A stretch of 64,000 bases of DNA from positions 62,001 through 126,000 of the forward strand of contig NZ_JJML01000001.1 in NCBI RefSeq assembly GCF_000775285.1. Direction: 5' to 3'. Numbering within the stretch: position 1 is the first letter of the stretch; each line of letters opens with the position of its first letter. The translations under genes were made by a program, and so were the position numbers. The DNA is from Neosynechococcus sphagnicola sy1. GTDB taxonomy: Bacteria; Cyanobacteriota; Cyanobacteriia; Neosynechococcales; Neosynechococcaceae. Below are positions 61,397-64,000 of this stretch, one piece after another. The notes beneath the pieces are model-generated. The model saw nothing but the letters and a program-made list of their open reading frames with translations, ran no database searches and was not told the origin of the DNA.

Positions 61397-61874
61397 GGAA
61401 TGATACCGAACGACTAAGGGATATGTTAGAGGATGTTTTAAAAGTCTTCTGAACCGTGTTTGGCTACCTCAGTTACCTAGAGACTACTAGGACGGAATAG
61501 GTGTTTGAGCCTTTCCACTTACTGAACTAAGTAGCATTTGGAACTCAACTCGACCCTTTTCAGACATCCTCTTAGAGGCGATCGCCCAGGTTGAACGATA
61601 TGCAATGCGAGGACAAGACGCATTTAAACAAGATGAACTCGTGCAAGTCTGGATTATTCATCATCTGCAAATTTTAGGTGAAGCCGCCAGTAAATTGTCA
61701 GATTCCTTCGTTGCACAGCATTCAGAAGTTCCCTGGTCTGTGATCGTGGAATTCAGAAATATTTTGGTTCACGAATATTTCAGGGTGAACTTACAGATGG
61801 TTTGGCAAATTGTAGAGCGGGATTTACCTAATCTCAAAGCCAGAATCACAGCTATTTTGCAAGACAAGTCATGA
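61393..61874 (+). pseudogene. hepT: HEPN-domain RNase toxin (HepT), split by a MITE
   Basis: Reading starts MRNDTERLRDML (61393-61428), then a 143-bp insertion, then resumes with EAIAQVERYAMRGQDAFKQD (61575 on). Removing the insertion and one TTA copy gives a continuous 111-residue HEPN protein with the RX4HXY motif RNILVHEY in the last third. This is the toxin of an MNT/HEPN toxin-antitoxin pair. As it stands the frame ends after 19 codons in the element, so the toxin is inactivated unless an internal start at 61605 yields a truncated product that keeps RX4HXY. Confidence 0.88.
61429..61571. mobile_element. MITE inside the HEPN toxin gene, 143 bp
   Basis: Ends are inverted repeats: GAGGATGT at the left (61429-61436) and ACATCCTC at the right (61564-61571); extended comparison gives 14 matches in 16 (GAGGATGTTTTAAAAG against GAGGATGTCTGAAAAG). 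It is flanked by a 3-base direct repeat TTA (61426-61428 and 61572-61574), as for IS5-type elements. No long frame inside, so it must have been moved by a transposase from elsewhere. Precise excision restores the host frame. Confidence 0.88.
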
Positions 61875-61895
61875 TCTAAGCAGTGTAGACAACAA

Positions 61896-62138
61896 ATGAG
61901 TAACTCAGACCTACTATTTCGTATTTCTAGTGACCCTAACATTTGTTTCGGTAAGCCCTGTATTCACGGGCACCGTATCTGGGTATCGCTGATTTTGGAT
62001 TATCTGGCGGCTGGGGAGACGATCGAGGGGGTGTTGGAAGCATATCCTAGCCTCGATCGTGCAGATGTATTGGCTTGTATTGCCTATGGTGCAGAAAGTT
62101 CAGAAATATCCAAGAGTGTTGAAATTGAGATTTTTTGA
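61896..62138 (+). CDS. DUF433 protein (antitoxin-like), partner missing
   Basis: An 80-residue DUF433 protein: FRISSDPNICFGKPCIHGHR, then WVSLILDYLAAGETIEGVLE and YPSLDRADVLACIAYGAE, the DUF433 helical core. These proteins are usually antitoxins encoded with a PIN-like DUF5615 toxin. No such toxin follows: the next gene is the cas3 helicase, six bases away, so it is either an orphan or used as a regulator of the following gene. Codon use is like the neighbours. Confidence 0.85.
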   Translation: MSNSDLLFRISSDPNICFGKPCIHGHRIWVSLILDYLAAGETIEGVLEAYPSLDRADVLACIAYGAESSEISKSVEIEIF

Positions 62139-62144
62139 AGTCAA

Positions 62145-64000
62145 TGACAAAGTATCGTGTCACGCTTAAACCTGTTTATTCTTGTCCAGCTTCCGAGTTG
62201 CCAGCGGGCATAAATCTACCTGAAGGGTGGTCATCTTTATCTTGGCATCAAGTAGAAACGTTCAATGCTCTGAACAATTCAAATATTGATGTTGTGTTCA
62301 ACACTGCTATGACCGGAGATGGTAAAAGCTTAGCTGCGTATCTGCAAGTGCTACAGGGAAAGTGTTGCGCGATCGGACTTTACCCCACCAATGAACTAGC
62401 TCGTGATCAAGAAACTCAAACTCAAGAGTACATTACGAAATTTCAACCACCGAGTGATCTGCGCGTTGTCAGACTGAGTGGAGCAGAATTAGAGATTTAT
62501 TCAGAGAGTGAGGGGTTAAGGAAAGGAGCAGCACTCTCTACTCGTAGCAGTCAATCAGAGGTTCTGTTGACAAACCCAGATATTTTTCACTATCTCCATC
62601 GGGGAGCCTATTTGATCCCAAAAGATAGTCCCGATAAGTTGTGGGGACGAATTGACAAAGATTTTGACCTGTTTATTTTTGATGAATTTCACGTGTTTGC
62701 GGCTCCCCAAATCGCCAGCGTGATCAACACCCTGCTGTTGATTCGCTGTACTAATCGGAGGAAAAAGTTTCTGTTCCTATCTGCTACCCCAGATGAGCAC
62801 TTAATCCGGCGACTCAGAATAGCTGGCTTTCGCTGTCAAGAGATTAACCCAGTTCAACAGGGCAAATACCAGTTTCCCGATCGTCTAGACAAGCAAACAC
62901 AGCTTCAGGCAACTCATTGGCGGCAGGTAGCACGCGCCATTCAACTCAAGTTTGTTCCACTTGCCTCTGGCACAAAAGCTTCAGAAACTTGGTTGAAAGA
63001 GAATTGCAGTCTGATCAGAGAACAATTTCAAAATCATCCCGGCAGCAAAGGCGCGATTATTCTCAATTCCATTGCTGCGGTTAAACGGCTGACACCCTTT
63101 TTCCAGGAGCTATTACAATCCTTGGGGTTAACGGTTGGCGAAAATACGGGTCTTTCTGGCAAAACCATCAGGGAGCAGTCCCTTGCAGCAGATCTGGTGT
63201 TAGGCACTAGCACGATCGATGTGGGGGTAGACTTCAAGATTAATTTCCTGATCTTTGAATCCTCGGATGCGGGGAACTTCATCCAGCGCTTGGGGCGGTT
63301 AGGGCGACATGATTGGTATAACCGGGATGGACAACGGGTTGATTTTAATGGGTTTACTGCCTATGCCTTAGTTCCTAACTTTTTTGTGGAACGGTTGTTT
63401 GCGGGAGATTCTCCACCGTTGGCAACTGAGGGGGTTTACGATCGCCCATTTCTCAATGAAACGGTTTGGGAACAGTACCGCACAATCAATGATTTTGCAG
63501 GCTACTACAAACGATGGGGGGCATTTCAATCCCTATTTTTAGGGCGGAAGCTGGCTGACAAAACGATTCAGCAGCAGTATGCCGGGAGCCTTGCTAGCTT
63601 TCAACACGACTGTGAGCAAGTGTTCGATCGCCCCTTTAGCCAACTCGCTGGGTTAGTCAAAGGATGGGCAAAGGGCTGGCAGATCCTTTCCGGTAAGAAA
63701 GAAGGCAATCCGATTTATGAGGATGCTTGCAGCTTTCGGGGTTCTAGCCTCTTGCAATGTGGGTTGTATGACCTGACGGAGGTCAATGAAGCCGATCGCT
63801 TCAAGACCTACGATTTGTCGGGGATTCTGAGCAACCTGGAGATTGAACCCTGGACAGAGGCAGGATTTCTGCGATCGCTGCAAGAAACCGCTACTCGCAC
63901 CCAAAAGCCCATCCCAAAAGGACGATTTGCCCATTGTCTGGCGTTCATGAAGCTGGTCAGCTACCGAGAAGAGCGATCGATCTGGAAATTTACCTACCCT
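62145..64000 (+). CDS. cas3: CRISPR-associated helicase Cas3-prime, subtype I-D (cut by right edge)
   Basis: Open frame of 618 codons from the ATG at 62145, still open at the window end. Superfamily 2 helicase motifs: Walker A TAMTGDGKS (Lys61), motif II FDEFHVFAAP, motif III FLSATPDE, motif VI QRLGRLGRHD. The general layout, with the YPTNELARDQ segment and no HD nuclease motif in the visible part, matches the Cas3-prime helicase of subtype I-D (cyanobacterial type), where the HD nuclease is carried by Cas10d. It unwinds target DNA during interference. The rest of the cas operon would lie to the right of the window. Preceded by DUF433 by six bases, so the two may be co-transcribed. Confidence 0.87.

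Noticed and set aside
59737-64000. A CRISPR repeat array
   Set aside because: No regularly spaced direct repeats of 25-40 bases are visible inside the window; an array may lie to the right.

Overview
The window is a cyanobacterial chromosome segment. It carries psaD, psbO, ycf65, rpaB, a long-form hpf/lrtA gene and a CruA-like carotenoid enzyme, and it is sprinkled with the HIP1 palindrome GCGATCGC. Species cannot be told from this stretch. Most of it (1-58.8 kb) is ordinary core genome; the last 5 kb is an accessory region.

Layout. 0-5 kb: membrane proteins, a split DUF2254 gene, sdhA and a hairpin-rich non-coding stretch. 5.5-11 kb: a cation-transport block made of a universal stress protein, three consecutive CaX-type exchangers, and a two-motif UPF0016 manganese exporter gene preceded by a recognisable yybP-ykoY (Mn2+) riboswitch. 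11-24.8 kb: lysC, dnaK, a PPK2-type kinase, glycogen phosphorylase, a histidine phosphatase, psaD, a sugar-binding lipoprotein, infC and ycf65. 24.8-29.4 kb, minus strand: rpaB-plsX-fabH-fabD-plsC, a fatty acid/phospholipid cluster behind a response regulator. 29.6-42.4 kb: radA, a pentapeptide-repeat protein, pnp, an SNF2 helicase/SWIM pair, a 55-residue PCP_red-like gene, a membrane HEGGH protein, lipB, hpf and psbO. 42.5-58.8 kb: FTR1 iron permease, SRP RNA, DedA, two ammonium transporters (the first with an NtcA box), ispH, an RRM protein, argC, ribBA, a flavin reductase, an M23 peptidase and the carotenoid enzyme.

The right end (58.8-64 kb) starts with a tRNA-Lys(CUU), then a small inverted-repeat element, an IS630-type transposase relic, a WYL regulator on the minus strand, a tiny winged-helix-like protein, a MNT/HEPN toxin-antitoxin pair, an orphan DUF433 antitoxin-like gene, and a subtype I-D Cas3' helicase running off the edge. 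The HEPN gene is interrupted by a 143-bp MITE flanked by a TTA duplication; removing it restores the frame exactly. This looks like the border of a type I-D CRISPR-Cas locus.

A technical point dominates the reading: at least twelve otherwise intact genes (DUF2254, sdhA, mnx, lysC, dnaK, radA, pnp, SNF2 helicase, lipB, FTR1, amt2 and a small membrane protein) are broken by single-base indels, mostly one extra base in a homopolymer of about five to eight. Several are housekeeping genes, so sequencing or assembly error is more likely than decay. I give the full repaired spans as genes and name the suspect base runs.
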